Assembly: GCA_900769885.1 (NCBI GenBank)
Contig: CAAGIG010000024.1
Span: 1-55,637 of the forward strand
Source of the DNA: Rikenellaceae bacterium
Lineage (GTDB): Bacteria; Bacteroidota; Bacteroidia; Bacteroidales; UBA932
DNA length: 55,637 bases
Direction of reading: 5' to 3'
The notes beneath the pieces are model-generated. The model ran no database searches and was not told the origin of the DNA. It saw nothing but the letters and a program-made list of their open reading frames with translations. The position numbers and the translations under genes are program-made. Shown one piece after another: positions 1 through 9,693 of the stretch. Within the stretch, counting starts at the first letter, position 1. Each line of letters begins with the position of its first letter.

Positions 1-428
1 CAGCGATATATAGAAAAATATGATTATATTTGCACAACGATAATACATCTCTTACCGAGAGATATACATCTTTACAAATTCTCAGAAAAATTTACAATTC
101 TCTTTTAAAACGGCATATAAAAAAGAGTCCGGCAATAATGTTGCTTACATACAACACAATCCCCGTAATTTGCTGATTTTGGTTGTCAGATTTCTGTCTT
201 ACGACCGGTCCAGGTTGACGGATTAATGATTTGGAACTGGTTTTTGTTGACACCCTATGTCTGCAGCATAATGAATTTAATTCTCCGGGAAATACTCCAT
301 CTTCTTCTTTGAGTCTGTTGCTGCTACTCGGGTGGCACCAAACAAGTGGTTGATTTACAACAATTTTAGGGCATATTTAGAGGCCTGTCCGGCATTGCAC
401 GAGTTGATTCAGTGTTGTTGCAAAAAAT
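1..428. other. Intergenic stretch, no recognised gene
   Basis: No convincing gene is visible. A Bacteroidota-like -7 box (TATATTTG, 25-32, plus strand) is present, but with no -33 TTTG at the right distance and no gene behind it. An open frame of about 50 codons (281-430, plus strand) has no start codon. Its composition is protein-like (it contains the run WLIYNNFRAYLEACPALHEL), so it could be the tail of a decayed gene. I do not recognise the family. Confidence 0.3.
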
Positions 429-479
429 AAAGAAGGTAGCCCGAATGATGTCAATCGAATCGAAAAGGCTACCTTCTTT
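429..479 (-). terminator. Terminator after the LamG lipoprotein gene
   Basis: A perfect 13-bp inverted repeat (429-441 with 467-479, arm AAAGAAGGTAGCC) encloses a 25-base loop. Read on the minus strand the hairpin is followed by a T-rich run. It lies 27 bases past the stop codon of the lipoprotein gene and ends the minus-strand block. Confidence 0.8.
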
Positions 480-505
480 TATATTATCTGTTGTCAGAAA
501 GACTA

Positions 506-1843
506 TTATTTCTCGTAATTGTAAATTTTCTCTACTTCGGAAGCTGTCAGAACGCGATTGTCATAAACTCGCAGGTTGTCGATGGACATTCCGCAAGAGC
601 GCATTGAGCCGCCATAATATTCGACCTCACCGCCAAAAACGAACTTGGTTCCGTAATTGACATTCTGGTAGCCTACACCTTCTTCGTTAATAACATCTAC
701 ATACTCTCCATTAAGGTAGAGTTTAACCTCAGATTTCTCAACACCAGAAGTATATTTTGAAGTAAGAGTAACCATTGTCCATTTTGACGAATCAATGGTA
801 GGATGTGCAAACGATGTAACATTATTATATTGATACACAAACTCATAGCCATCACTCATAAAGGTAAGGGCGCCGTCTCGCATTGTCAGAACAAATCCCA
901 AACCATATTGTCCTGAAGAGACCACGTGGAAAATATGGCCATCTGAAAGTCCTTTAACCCAAAACGAAATTGAATATGTACCACCATCAATCAATGGCTC
1001 TGGAACTGAGATATAACTATTGTCAGAGACACTGAATTTCAATGCCTTGCCTCCTGAAACTCCATCCACATAAGAGGGAGAATTTATAGGTTGGGCAGAG
1101 GGAGCTCCATCAGCACTGTTTTTACAATCCCCCTCAAATTTATAATGGGCATAGAGTCCATTTGTAACATTTTCACCCGAGTCAGAACCACCATCATCAG
1201 AACCGCCACCACCTTGACCAGCAGAGACTTGTACCTTTATCGACTGGGAACCTCCTGCAGCATTTACATTGAAAAATGTAACTTCATCAGTTGTAATAGA
1301 AGTCCTGTTGATTCGCACCTTGACACTTTGAGAATTACCCATTGGAACAACCCCTTCCGAAGGAGAGACGCTCAACCAGGGAACATCGATTCCTGTAATG
1401 GTCCACGAGATATCCCCTGCATTTCCATTATTTCTGATTTCCAATGCAAGTTCATCATACTGCGAACCAAAATTCAGAGTTGTAGCTGAAAACTCCACCC
1501 CGCTGGTCATCTCCTCCGGGTACAACAACATATCGCAAATGGTTTGTTGCCCTGCTACAACATTGACCTGCTTGGTATTATAGGTATATCCGTACGCAAT
1601 TACACTTAATTTGTATTGTCCCGGCTGCAATGAAAGATATTCAAAATTCCCGGCACTTCCTGAAACAGAAGATATATTTCCAGGGGTCAATACAATTTCG
1701 GCATTTCTGACCGGAGCACCTGTCTTCGCATCAGTAATGGTTCCATAAATGGAGCCTGTCAAATCGTAAATAGGTTTTGCACATTGTGTCAAAGAGAACA
1801 GAGCACAAGTCAAAATGGCAAATCTGCACAAAATAGATTTCAT
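506..1843 (-). CDS. Surface lipoprotein: carboxypeptidase-regulatory-like, BACON-like and LamG-like domains
   Basis: This 445-residue lipoprotein has a signal peptide with lipobox LTQC (lipidated Cys21). Residues about 30-110 resemble a carboxypeptidase regulatory-like beta-sandwich (ITDAKTGAPVRNAEI, then YKLSVIAYGY). Residues about 117-207 look like a BACON/HYR-type domain (WLSVSPSEG). After a Gly/Ser/Asp linker (about 208-226), residues 230-440 form a LamG/concanavalin A-like domain (LYAHYKFEGD, YSISFWVKG, SIDNLRVYDNRVLTASEV). Such architectures in Bacteroidota bind glycans or host surface molecules. The ligand cannot be told. It is the last gene of the minus-strand run, 19 bases after the preceding gene, and is followed by a strong terminator. 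Confidence 0.75.
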   Translation of the reverse strand: MKSILCRFAILTCALFSLTQCAKPIYDLTGSIYGTITDAKTGAPVRNAEIVLTPGNISSVSGSAGNFEYLSLQPGQYKLSVIAYGYTYNTKQVNVVAGQQTICDMLLYPEEMTSGVEFSATTLNFGSQYDELALEIRNNGNAGDISWTITGIDVPWLSVSPSEGVVPMGNSQSVKVRINRTSITTDEVTFFNVNAAGGSQSIKVQVSAGQGGGGSDDGGSDSGENVTNGLYAHYKFEGDCKNSADGAPSAQPINSPSYVDGVSGGKALKFSVSDNSYISVPEPLIDGGTYSISFWVKGLSDGHIFHVVSSGQYGLGFVLTMRDGALTFMSDGYEFVYQYNNVTSFAHPTIDSSKWTMVTLTSKYTSGVEKSEVKLYLNGEYVDVINEEGVGYQNVNYGTKFVFGGEVEYYGGSMRSCGMSIDNLRVYDNRVLTASEVEKIYNYEK

Positions 1844-1862
1844 AAAAGCTATTGAAACAAAA

Positions 1863-2732
1863 TTAAAAATTACATACCAAACCTACTCCTGCATAATCTG
1901 GAGTAACGACCGGAGCCATTGAAAAATAAGCCCTTTCCGAAAGGACAACCCTCGCAGCACCTGGAGCTACAGCTGCATCTATCAGGTTATAGAGATAAAC
2001 TCCGGCAGCAGCAGCGATAAAACCATATCCAACATTGGTCCAGGTATCAGCCAATCTCGAATATTCCACAGCGTGAGCAGGATCCTCTGCCATAAATTTC
2101 AAATAAGAGGACTTCATACTCTGCGAGTAGATCACTCCGGCAATGGTCAATACCTGAGCTCCTACAATTATACTACCCCCGACATTCTGACCTTTGTAAA
2201 ATTGTCCCCAACCGGGAATCAAAGATCTTACAAAACCCTGAGCACCATATTTTGTAGTGACGTAAAATTCGTCAAAAACCGCATTTGCATCATACCCTAC
2301 CATATAAAGGACAGAGACTTCATATTGTCTCCTACCCCCTTCATTTATAAGGGTATAATACTCATCCACAATTTGAGCCTTCAATGCAAAAGGACGACCG
2401 TTCAAAGTAACATTGACCACCATATCCCTGCCGGTACGCTCATCAATACCTTTGGCAGTAATATCCTGATGAGTGGTAGTGGTCATCGAAGTGGTACTTT
2501 GCACCTGAAGAGTCCTTATCAGCTGCTGGTCCTGCGCCAGCTTTGAAAGACACATTTTTCTTGCCATCTCCAAATCGGAAGACTTTGAGGTAACTTTCAC
2601 GAAAGTATAAGCACTATTCAAAGCGACAGGCAAATCTCCTGTCAACCATTTGGGCTTTGACTTTGCCAAAACTGCAGTACAAATCAACAGAGCTGCAACA
2701 ATCAGCAACCCTTTTAAAACAGCAAATTTCAT
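1863..2732 (-). CDS. Exported protein with a DUF5683-like membrane segment
   Basis: The 289-residue product starts with a signal peptide (residues 1-23). Residues 30-155 form a soluble region that resembles the start of LPP20-type exported proteins (DLEMARKMCLSKLAQDQQLI). From about residue 165 comes the signature VRSLIPGWGQFYKGQ followed by two hydrophobic helices, which recalls DUF5683-type envelope proteins. The function is unknown. It sits 15 bases after rlmB and 19 bases before the LamG lipoprotein gene and is probably co-transcribed with both. The assignment rests on a short motif and hydropathy. Confidence 0.55.
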   Translation of the reverse strand: MKFAVLKGLLIVAALLICTAVLAKSKPKWLTGDLPVALNSAYTFVKVTSKSSDLEMARKMCLSKLAQDQQLIRTLQVQSTTSMTTTTHQDITAKGIDERTGRDMVVNVTLNGRPFALKAQIVDEYYTLINEGGRRQYEVSVLYMVGYDANAVFDEFYVTTKYGAQGFVRSLIPGWGQFYKGQNVGGSIIVGAQVLTIAGVIYSQSMKSSYLKFMAEDPAHAVEYSRLADTWTNVGYGFIAAAAGVYLYNLIDAAVAPGAARVVLSERAYFSMAPVVTPDYAGVGLVCNF

Positions 2733-2747
2733 AAAACAGAAATAATT

Positions 2748-3491
2748 CTAAAGTCTCTGGCGCACTACCTCGAACAAAATAATAGAAGTAGCAACAGAAA
2801 CATTCAAAGATTCAATCTCTCCGTGCATAGGAATCTTCACCTTCGCATCGCAAAGTTTCATTACAGAATCGGAAATTCCTTTACCCTCCGATCCCATAAC
2901 AATAACGGTAGGTTGCTTAAAATCAGCTTCATAAATCAATGAATCTGTCTTCTCTGTAGCAGCCACCACCTGAAAACCTCTCTCCTTCAAATAGTAAATT
3001 GGAATTCTCAAATTCTGTGTCTTGCAAGTGTCAATTCTCAACAATGCACCGGCAGAAACCTTAATTGCCTCAGCATTGATAGCAGCACCACCCTTTGCAG
3101 GAAGGATAATTGCACTTACACCTGCACATTCGGCAGTTCTGGCAATTGCACCCAGATTACGGACATCACTCACACCATCGAGCATCACAAAGACAGGAGC
3201 ATCACTCTTTCTGAAGGCATTTTCCACAGCCTCCTCAAAAGGGGTATAATCGATCTGCGCCATATATGCCACAACCCCCTGACTTCTGCCACCTTTATCT
3301 ATTTTATTCAAACGCTCTGCAGGGACAAACTGACAAGGAACATCCTTCTCTTTGAGCAAAGCCATCAAATTTCTGAACTGAGGGCCTTCAAGTCCTTGCT
3401 TGAAAACCACTTTTTCAATACTTTTTCCGGAAAGTACCGCTTCTGTTACAGGATGCATCCCGTACAAATAGTATGATTTTTTCTCTTCCAT
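2748..3491 (-). CDS. rlmB: 23S rRNA 2'-O-ribose methyltransferase, TrmH/SPOUT family (RlmB-like)
   Basis: This 247-residue protein is a SPOUT-fold methyltransferase. RlmB proteins methylate the ribose of G2251 in the peptidyl-transferase loop of 23S rRNA with S-adenosylmethionine. An L30e-like substrate-binding domain covers about residues 8-85 (YLYGMHPVTEAVLSGKSIEKV). The three SPOUT motifs follow: NLGAIARTAECAGV (about 112-125), VIVMGSEGKGIS (about 192-203) and the knot motif IPMHGEIESLNVSVATSII (about 216-234). Length and motifs are those of the family. It lies 15 bases downstream of the ABC-F gene. A TrmH-like tRNA target cannot be ruled out from sequence alone. Confidence 0.88.
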   Translation of the reverse strand: MEEKKSYYLYGMHPVTEAVLSGKSIEKVVFKQGLEGPQFRNLMALLKEKDVPCQFVPAERLNKIDKGGRSQGVVAYMAQIDYTPFEEAVENAFRKSDAPVFVMLDGVSDVRNLGAIARTAECAGVSAIILPAKGGAAINAEAIKVSAGALLRIDTCKTQNLRIPIYYLKERGFQVVAATEKTDSLIYEADFKQPTVIVMGSEGKGISDSVMKLCDAKVKIPMHGEIESLNVSVATSIILFEVVRQRL

Positions 3492-3506
3492 ATTTATTAA
3501 AATTTA

Positions 3507-5465
3507 TTAACTCATAGCAACCCATTCTTCCATTTTTGCATCCAGTTCTCTTTTGAGCTCCAAATACTCTCTGGTCAGGGAATCAATATCTGTATCAGCC
3601 CCAGGATTTGACAAAACAGATTCAATATCAGCCATTTTACCCTCCAACTCTGCAATTTTCTTCTCGCAATTCTCCATCTGTTTCTGGCGGCGGCGAATCT
3701 CTTTCTGTTCCTGATACGAAAGTTCTCCACTTTTTTTCGGCTCACACTGAACCTCAGCAGCAGAAGCATTTCCCTTTTGAAGAGTTTCCTTCGCTTTCAC
3801 CGGAGCAGCAGACTCTTTTTTCTCAAGATCCTGCAAAGATTCAATCTTTCTCTTCTCGATAAACTCAGAAATTCCACCCAAATGTTCCTTAACCTTTCCA
3901 TCCCTGAACTCATACACTTTATCTACCAATCCATCCAGAAAATCCCTGTCGTGTGATACCAGAATCAATGTTCCGTCATACTTCATCAAAGCCTGTTTCA
4001 AAACATCTTTGGAACGGATATCCATATGGTTGGTAGGCTCATCGAGTGCCAGCAAATTATATGAATGAAGAATCAGTTTTGCCATAGCCAGACGGGAACG
4101 TTCTCCACCACTGAGCACTGCCACTTTCTTATCTACATCCTCACCTCTGAAAAGGAACGCACCCAAAATATCCCGCAACTTAGTCCTGATATCTCCAACA
4201 GCCACTTTATCCAAAGTATCAAAAACAGTATCCTCTTTGCACAAAATATCTTCCTGATTCTGAGCATAATACCCTGTATCAACATTATAACCGACAGCAG
4301 CTTCTCCAGAAAGAACATCCAATGCACCGGTCAAAATTTTCATCATCGTACTCTTTCCTTCACCATTCCTGCCGACAAAAGCGACCTTCTCCCCTCTTTC
4401 GATCACCATATCACACCCTTTGAAAACACTCTTGACAGAGCCATCGGAATTGCGGTAACCAGCCTCCATATCCTTTGTCTGGAACACCACTTGTCCCGAA
4501 CGTGGAGCAGGAGGGAATTTCAAAACCAAAGCAGAAGTATCCTCATCATCAATCTCAATTCTCTCAATCTTCTCCAATTGCTTAATCCTCGACTGCACCT
4601 GATTGGACTTGGTCGCCTTATAACGAAACCTCTCAATAAACTCCTCACTTTTCTCAATCATTCTCTGCTGATTGACATAAGCGGCGCGTTGCTGCTCCAT
4701 TCTCTCCTTCCTCAACACAAGATATTGTGAATAAGGAACTTTGTAATCATATATCTTTCCAAGAACAATCTCTACAGTACGAGTTGTAACCCTGTCCAGA
4801 AATCTTCTGTCGTGGGAAATCAGAATAATCGAACCGCGGTAAGTTGTCAAATAATCTTCCAGCCATTGAATTGATTCAATATCGAGGTGGTTGGTAGGCT
4901 CGTCGAGCAACATCACATCGGGGGCACGGAGCAGCACTTTTGCCAGTTCCACACGCATATTCCACCCTTGTGAAAATGTAGACCTGCTCCTGTTCAAATC
5001 CTCTTTCTTAAATCCAAGACCGATAAGAGTCTTTTCAGCCAAAAGTCTTGGAGAATCAGAATGGATAATAGCCAGACGGTCATTGATCTCATTCAATTCG
5101 ACAATAAGTTTCTGATACCCTTTGGAATCATAATCGGTCCTTTCCGCCAACTCCAGATTAATAGCATCCACCCTCTCGCTCAAAGCAAACATATCGGAAA
5201 AGGCTGTCATAGTCTCATCTATAACACTCTTATCCTTAGAATAATTCATAACCTGAGGAAGATACCCTACAGTGATATTGTTCGGACACATTATATTACC
5301 CGAAGTAGGTTGCTCGACACCTGCAATCAACTTCAAAATAGTAGATTTTCCGGCGCCATTGCGACCTGCCAGGGCTATATGTTCCCCATCGCTCAAATGG
5401 AAACTGATATCATCGAGCAATGTAAAACCTCCAAACGCGACAGTAATGCTATTTATCGATATCAT
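3507..5465 (-). CDS. ABC-F family ATPase (Uup/YheS-like)
   Basis: This 652-residue protein has two ABC ATPase cassettes and no membrane segments, as in the ABC-F class. Members act on ribosomes (translation factors or antibiotic protection) or in DNA transactions. The first cassette has Walker A GRNGAGKST (about 37-45), signature FSQGW and Walker B VMLLDEPTNHLD. The second has GRNGEGKST (about 363-371), signature LSGGERSRLAM and LLALDEPTNHMD. The linker between them is charged and helical. The C-terminus (about 570-650) is a predicted coiled coil rich in Lys and Glu, as in Uup. Its start overlaps the end of tatC by 17 bases, which points to translational coupling. The substrate cannot be read from the sequence. 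Confidence 0.88.
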   Translation of the reverse strand: MISINSITVAFGGFTLLDDISFHLSDGEHIALAGRNGAGKSTILKLIAGVEQPTSGNIMCPNNITVGYLPQVMNYSKDKSVIDETMTAFSDMFALSERVDAINLELAERTDYDSKGYQKLIVELNEINDRLAIIHSDSPRLLAEKTLIGLGFKKEDLNRSRSTFSQGWNMRVELAKVLLRAPDVMLLDEPTNHLDIESIQWLEDYLTTYRGSIILISHDRRFLDRVTTRTVEIVLGKIYDYKVPYSQYLVLRKERMEQQRAAYVNQQRMIEKSEEFIERFRYKATKSNQVQSRIKQLEKIERIEIDDEDTSALVLKFPPAPRSGQVVFQTKDMEAGYRNSDGSVKSVFKGCDMVIERGEKVAFVGRNGEGKSTMMKILTGALDVLSGEAAVGYNVDTGYYAQNQEDILCKEDTVFDTLDKVAVGDIRTKLRDILGAFLFRGEDVDKKVAVLSGGERSRLAMAKLILHSYNLLALDEPTNHMDIRSKDVLKQALMKYDGTLILVSHDRDFLDGLVDKVYEFRDGKVKEHLGGISEFIEKRKIESLQDLEKKESAAPVKAKETLQKGNASAAEVQCEPKKSGELSYQEQKEIRRRQKQMENCEKKIAELEGKMADIESVLSNPGADTDIDSLTREYLELKRELDAKMEEWVAMS

Positions 5466-6246
5466 TATTCTTTATACTGTTTTTACTAAGTATTATTGAC
5501 AACTCGTAGAGAAAATAGAGTGGAAGCGCCACCATCAGCATTGTAAAAGCATCCCCAGACGGGGTTATTACAGCCGAAAGGACCATTGCCGCCACCACAG
5601 CATATTTTCTATATTTTTTCAAAATTTGCTTTGTCAAAATCCCAACCCGAGAAAGCAAAGCTGCAACGGCTGGAATCTCAAAAGCAAGTCCCATAATCAA
5701 AATCAGAGAGAGAAAAGAAGAGATATAAGAGAGCAACGAAATCGTATTAGGCACCGTCTCACTAACCTGATATGTAGCCAAAAATCTGAGCGTCAGCGGG
5801 AAAACAAACGAATATCCAACCAAAACACCCAAATAAAACAACACCGAGGCCAATACAAAAGAGCCCCTGACCCACCTCTTTTCATTCTGATATAAAGCCG
5901 GAGAAACAAATCCCCAAACCAGATATATAATATATGGAACACTGATAATCAGTGCCATATAAAACGTAATCTTCAAATGAGTAAAAAACTGTGCAGACAA
6001 ATCGACATTTATCAACGACAGTGAAAACTCAGAAAGGGAAGCCATTCCCAAAAGACCCAATGCCGCATCAATCCACCTGTAGAGGAAAAAATCCCCCGAA
6101 AGAGGAGCAAGCACCACCGAGTCAAAAAGAAAAGTTTTAAAGCCTAGTAAAACAACCATAATGGCAAGCACAATAAAAAGAGCGCGGAAAATTACTTTCC
6201 GCAACTGCTCCAAATGCTCCCAAAAGGTCATTTTACCACTATCCAC
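5449..6246 (-). CDS. tatC: Sec-independent protein translocase subunit TatC
   Basis: This polytopic membrane protein (265 residues, about six helices) is the receptor of the twin-arginine translocase, which exports folded proteins. The cytoplasmic N-terminus carries the family signature MTFWEHLEQLRKVIFRALF, which forms part of the signal-peptide binding site. A second conserved stretch follows helix 3 (YQNEKRWVRGSFV). tatA lies 11 bases upstream, so the two form a minimal TatAC system. The last 17 bases overlap the start of the ABC-F gene. No tatB-like second copy is visible, in line with minimal TatAC systems. Confidence 0.95.
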   Translation of the reverse strand: MDSGKMTFWEHLEQLRKVIFRALFIVLAIMVVLLGFKTFLFDSVVLAPLSGDFFLYRWIDAALGLLGMASLSEFSLSLINVDLSAQFFTHLKITFYMALIISVPYIIYLVWGFVSPALYQNEKRWVRGSFVLASVLFYLGVLVGYSFVFPLTLRFLATYQVSETVPNTISLLSYISSFLSLILIMGLAFEIPAVAALLSRVGILTKQILKKYRKYAVVAAMVLSAVITPSGDAFTMLMVALPLYFLYELSIILSKNSIKNNDIDK

Positions 6247-6257
6247 ACCCGTAAAGA

Positions 6258-6455
6258 CTACTCTTTCTTATTATCATCAGAGTTAGAGTTGATTTCATCC
6301 TCAACCCCCTTGACTCCATCCTTAAAACTCTTGACACCTTTGCCCAGTCCCTTCATCAATTCGGGAATTTTCTTTCCTCCGAAAAAGAGAAGAACCACCA
6401 ACGCAATTAACAATATCTCGGTAAAACCGATTGTTCCGAATAAAAGTAATCTCAT
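6258..6455 (-). CDS. tatA: Twin-arginine translocase subunit TatA/E
   Basis: The 65-residue protein has the standard TatA layout: one N-terminal membrane helix (EILLIALVVLLFFGG), a hinge, then an amphipathic helix (KKIPELMKGLGKGVKSFKDG) and a short charged tail. TatA oligomers form the transient passage for folded substrates recruited by TatC. The gene lies 11 bases before tatC and 11 bases after the thioesterase gene. Confidence 0.95.
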   Translation of the reverse strand: MRLLLFGTIGFTEILLIALVVLLFFGGKKIPELMKGLGKGVKSFKDGVKGVEDEINSNSDDNKKE

Positions 6456-6466
6456 AATATCAGGTT

Positions 6467-6880
6467 TTAATCTTTACTTGCTTTTCTGAATGCTTCAATA
6501 AAAAAGTCTGGTACACGGGTAGGACGACGAGTATCGTTATGCAAAAATCCAAGCACCACCATACCATTGCTCACAAGTTCATCCCTTTGATTGTAAATCT
6601 CTGTATGAACCTCAATTTTTGCCATAGGCTCCTTCAGAACCTTTGAGACAATTCTCAATCTGTCCCCCATCTTTGCAGGGGTTTTGTAATTGACATTGAC
6701 AGAAACCACCGGCATCACAATTCCTCTGCGTTCGATCTCCACAATCGGAATACCCACATCCTCAAGGAATTTGCTTCGTCCGCACTCAAAATATCTGACA
6801 TAATTGGAGTGGTGCACGATACCCATCTGGTCGGTCTCATAATACCTTACATCCAATAAAAGTTCTGATTCAATATACAT
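6467..6880 (-). CDS. Acyl-CoA thioesterase, YbgC/FadM hotdog family
   Basis: This hotdog-fold protein of 137 residues carries the 4-hydroxybenzoyl-CoA thioesterase-like active-site region RYYETDQMGIVHHSNYVRYF, with the catalytic Asp and the VHHSNY helix. Relatives hydrolyse short- or medium-chain acyl-CoA, or act near the Tol-Pal system (YbgC). No tol or pal genes are here. I chose the ATG at 6880 because the longer frame would need a TTG start touching the valS stop. From 6880 there is an AAAGGT-like ribosome site upstream and the family motif sits at the usual distance from the start. Confidence 0.85.
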   Translation of the reverse strand: MYIESELLLDVRYYETDQMGIVHHSNYVRYFECGRSKFLEDVGIPIVEIERRGIVMPVVSVNVNYKTPAKMGDRLRIVSKVLKEPMAKIEVHTEIYNQRDELVSNGMVVLGFLHNDTRRPTRVPDFFIEAFRKASKD

Positions 6881-6901
6881 TGCAGTACCTTTGACCAATT
6901 A

Positions 6902-9649
6902 TTACTTTTTGAGTTCCGCAAGACTCTTTTGAAGGTTCTCAATCTTTTGAGTAGCATCACTCTTCTTCTTGAGCTCCATCTTCACCACTTGCTCAGGGGC
7001 ATTGCTTACAAATTTCTCATTTGAAAGTTTTGCCTCAACACCCTTGAGGAACTTCTGATAACGCTCGATTTCAGCTTCGATTTTGGCAATTTCCTCCTCA
7101 ACATTCATCATACCTGAAAGGGGAACAAACATTTCGATTGTACCGATAAGGAATGAAGCACCTGTTTCACGATTTTCCATATTATCCACAAACTCTACAG
7201 CAGAAAGATTTGCCATACGGACAATCACAGGAACCATCATCTTGCTGAAATCACCTTTGATACTCAAACTCAAAGCATCTTTGGGAGAAATACCTTTGGT
7301 TTGTCTGATATTTCTGACATTCATAACCACCTGAGTAGCAGCATCGAAGTCTTTCAACAATTGCTCATCAATCTCTCCGAAAGCCGGAATTTGTTCAAAC
7401 ATAATTGTTTGACCAGCAGAGCGTTCTTCTATATTTTGCCACAATTCTTCAGTGATGAAAGGCATAAACGGATGCATAATTTTCAAAAGGGTATCGAAGA
7501 ATCCCACTGTAGATTTGTAGGTAAATGGATCGATACCGGCTCCAAATGCAGGTTTTACCACTTCAAGATACCAGGCACAGAAATCGTCCCAGAACAATTT
7601 GTAGACAGCCATCAAAGCATCTGACAAACGGTATTTTGAAAGCATCTCCTCGATTTGGGCACTAACTTTAGCCAACATCGAGTTGAACCATCTTACTGCA
7701 ATTTGAGAACTTTCAGGAGTTTGGGCATTCTCATCCACTTTCCATCCCTTAACCAGACGGAAAGCATTCCAAATCTTATTATTGAAGTTTCTACCTTGTT
7801 CGCACAAAGCCTCATCGAACAAAATATCATTTCCTGCAGGGGCAGAAAGCATCATACCCATACGCACTGCATCAGCACCATATTTTGCAATAAGTTCCAA
7901 TGGATCTGGAGAGTTTCCAAGAGATTTGGACATCTTGCGGCCAAGTTTATCTCTCACAATACCAGTGAAATATACATTTCTGAAAGGCATATCTCCATTA
8001 TACTCATATCCCGCCATAATCATTCTGGAAACCCAGAAGAAAATGATATCTGGACCTGTTACAAGGTCGCTGGTAGGATAATAGTATTTGATCTCCTCAT
8101 TTCCGGGATTGTTGATTCCATCGAACAAAGACAATGGCCACAACCACGAAGAGAACCAGGTATCAAGAGCATCATCATCCTGACGCAATTGTTCCAAAGT
8201 GATATTTTCATATCCGGGAATTGCTTTTGCAAGTTCCAAAGCCTGCTCAGCAGTTTCTGCCACCACAAATTTCTCCTGTTCACCTTCGCAAGGCAAGAAA
8301 TATGCAGGAATTCTGTGTCCCCACCACAACTGACGGCTGATACACCAGTCCTGAATATTTTCAAGCCAGTTGTTATAGGTGGTTTTATATTTTGAAGGAT
8401 AGAATTTCAACTCATCATTCATCACAGGAGGAAGTGCAATATCAGCAAAATGTTGCATCTTCAAGAACCATTGTTTGCACAAACGTGGCTCAACCACTGT
8501 GTCTGAGTTTCTCTCCGAATATCCCACCTTATTGTCGTAATCCTCAACCTTTTCAAGAAGACCTGCCTCTTTCAAATCCTTTACGATTTGCTTGCGAACA
8601 GCCATTCTGTCCATACCGACATACAAACCTGCCTCCTCGCTAAGAGTTGCATCGGGATTGAAAATATCAATAGTTTCAAGATTATGGGTCTTGCCAAGCA
8701 TATAGTCATTGGCATCGTGCGCAGGAGTCACTTTCAGACAACCTGTACCAAATTCAATCTCCACATATCTGTCTTCAATTACAGGAATCGAACGGTTCAC
8801 CAATGGCACAATCACCCTCTTACCTTTCAACCAGGTATTTTTAGGGTCTTTTGGATTGATACACATAGCAGTATCACCCATAATGGTTTCGGGACGGGTT
8901 GTAGCTACCACAGCATATCTTCTGCCCTGCTCATCACGATGGAGAATCTGATGTTTCACTGTAGGATCAAAAGGAGAATCGGGTTGCAGACAAACTGCTG
9001 TATCTTCCTGACCGTCAACAGATCCTGCAGCTTCCTCAACATAATATTTAAGGTAATAAAGTTTGCTCTTCTCATCCTTGAAGATAACCTCTTCATTACT
9101 CAATGCAGTTTGAGCTTTAGGATCCCAGTTTACCATTCTCAAACCACGATAGATCAATCCTTTATTGTATAAATCCACAAAGACTTTGATAACACTCTCA
9201 CTTCTGATATCATCCATTGTGAAAGCAGTTCTATCCCAGTCGCAACTTGCACCCAACTTTCTCAACTGTTTCAAAATGATACCACCGTGCTCGTTGGTCC
9301 ATTCCCAGGCGTGTTTCAGGAACTCCTCACGGGTAAGGTCGCTCTTTTTGATTCCTTGTTCAGCAAGTTTCTTAACCACCTTAGCCTCAGTAGCAATTGA
9401 TGCGTGGTCAGTTCCGGGCACCCAACAAGCATTTTTGCCCTGCATTCTCGCTCTGCGGACCAAAATATCCTGAATAGTATTGTTCAACATATGTCCCATA
9501 TGCAACACCCCTGTCACATTTGGTGGAGGAATTACAATTGTATATGGTTCACGTGCATCTGGTTCTGAATGAAAAAATTTGTTTTCCAACCAATAAGAAT
9601 ACCATTTGTCTTCTACCTCGGCAGGATTATATTTTGCTGAAAGTTCCAT
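6902..9649 (-). CDS. valS: Valyl-tRNA synthetase
   Basis: This class I aminoacyl-tRNA synthetase of 915 residues charges tRNA-Val. It has the HIGH-type motif in GVLHMGHMLN (about residues 45-54), a large inserted editing domain that hydrolyses mischarged Thr-tRNA (TTRPETIMGDTAM), the catalytic Trp/Asp region DTWFSSWLWP, and KMSKS (in GRKMSKSLGN, about residue 565). An anticodon-binding domain and a C-terminal coiled-coil arm follow (MNVEEEIAKIEAEIERYQKF). Length and motif order are normal. A -7 box (TACTTTTG) lies 27 bases upstream of the start, so it likely heads the transcript running through tatAC to the lipoprotein gene at the left. Confidence 0.97.
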   Translation of the reverse strand: MELSAKYNPAEVEDKWYSYWLENKFFHSEPDAREPYTIVIPPPNVTGVLHMGHMLNNTIQDILVRRARMQGKNACWVPGTDHASIATEAKVVKKLAEQGIKKSDLTREEFLKHAWEWTNEHGGIILKQLRKLGASCDWDRTAFTMDDIRSESVIKVFVDLYNKGLIYRGLRMVNWDPKAQTALSNEEVIFKDEKSKLYYLKYYVEEAAGSVDGQEDTAVCLQPDSPFDPTVKHQILHRDEQGRRYAVVATTRPETIMGDTAMCINPKDPKNTWLKGKRVIVPLVNRSIPVIEDRYVEIEFGTGCLKVTPAHDANDYMLGKTHNLETIDIFNPDATLSEEAGLYVGMDRMAVRKQIVKDLKEAGLLEKVEDYDNKVGYSERNSDTVVEPRLCKQWFLKMQHFADIALPPVMNDELKFYPSKYKTTYNNWLENIQDWCISRQLWWGHRIPAYFLPCEGEQEKFVVAETAEQALELAKAIPGYENITLEQLRQDDDALDTWFSSWLWPLSLFDGINNPGNEEIKYYYPTSDLVTGPDIIFFWVSRMIMAGYEYNGDMPFRNVYFTGIVRDKLGRKMSKSLGNSPDPLELIAKYGADAVRMGMMLSAPAGNDILFDEALCEQGRNFNNKIWNAFRLVKGWKVDENAQTPESSQIAVRWFNSMLAKVSAQIEEMLSKYRLSDALMAVYKLFWDDFCAWYLEVVKPAFGAGIDPFTYKSTVGFFDTLLKIMHPFMPFITEELWQNIEERSAGQTIMFEQIPAFGEIDEQLLKDFDAATQVVMNVRNIRQTKGISPKDALSLSIKGDFSKMMVPVIVRMANLSAVEFVDNMENRETGASFLIGTIEMFVPLSGMMNVEEEIAKIEAEIERYQKFLKGVEAKLSNEKFVSNAPEQVVKMELKKKSDATQKIENLQKSLAELKK

Positions 9650-9675
9650 CTTTTCTATAATTTTTAAATAACTGA

Positions 9676-9683
9676 CAAAAGTA
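9676..9683 (-). promoter_or_regulatory. Putative valS promoter, -7 box
   Basis: On the minus strand TACTTTTG matches the Bacteroidota -7 consensus TAnnTTTG, 26 bases before the valS start. No clear -33 TTTG is at the usual distance. Confidence 0.5.
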
Positions 9684-9693
9684 ATAAAAATAC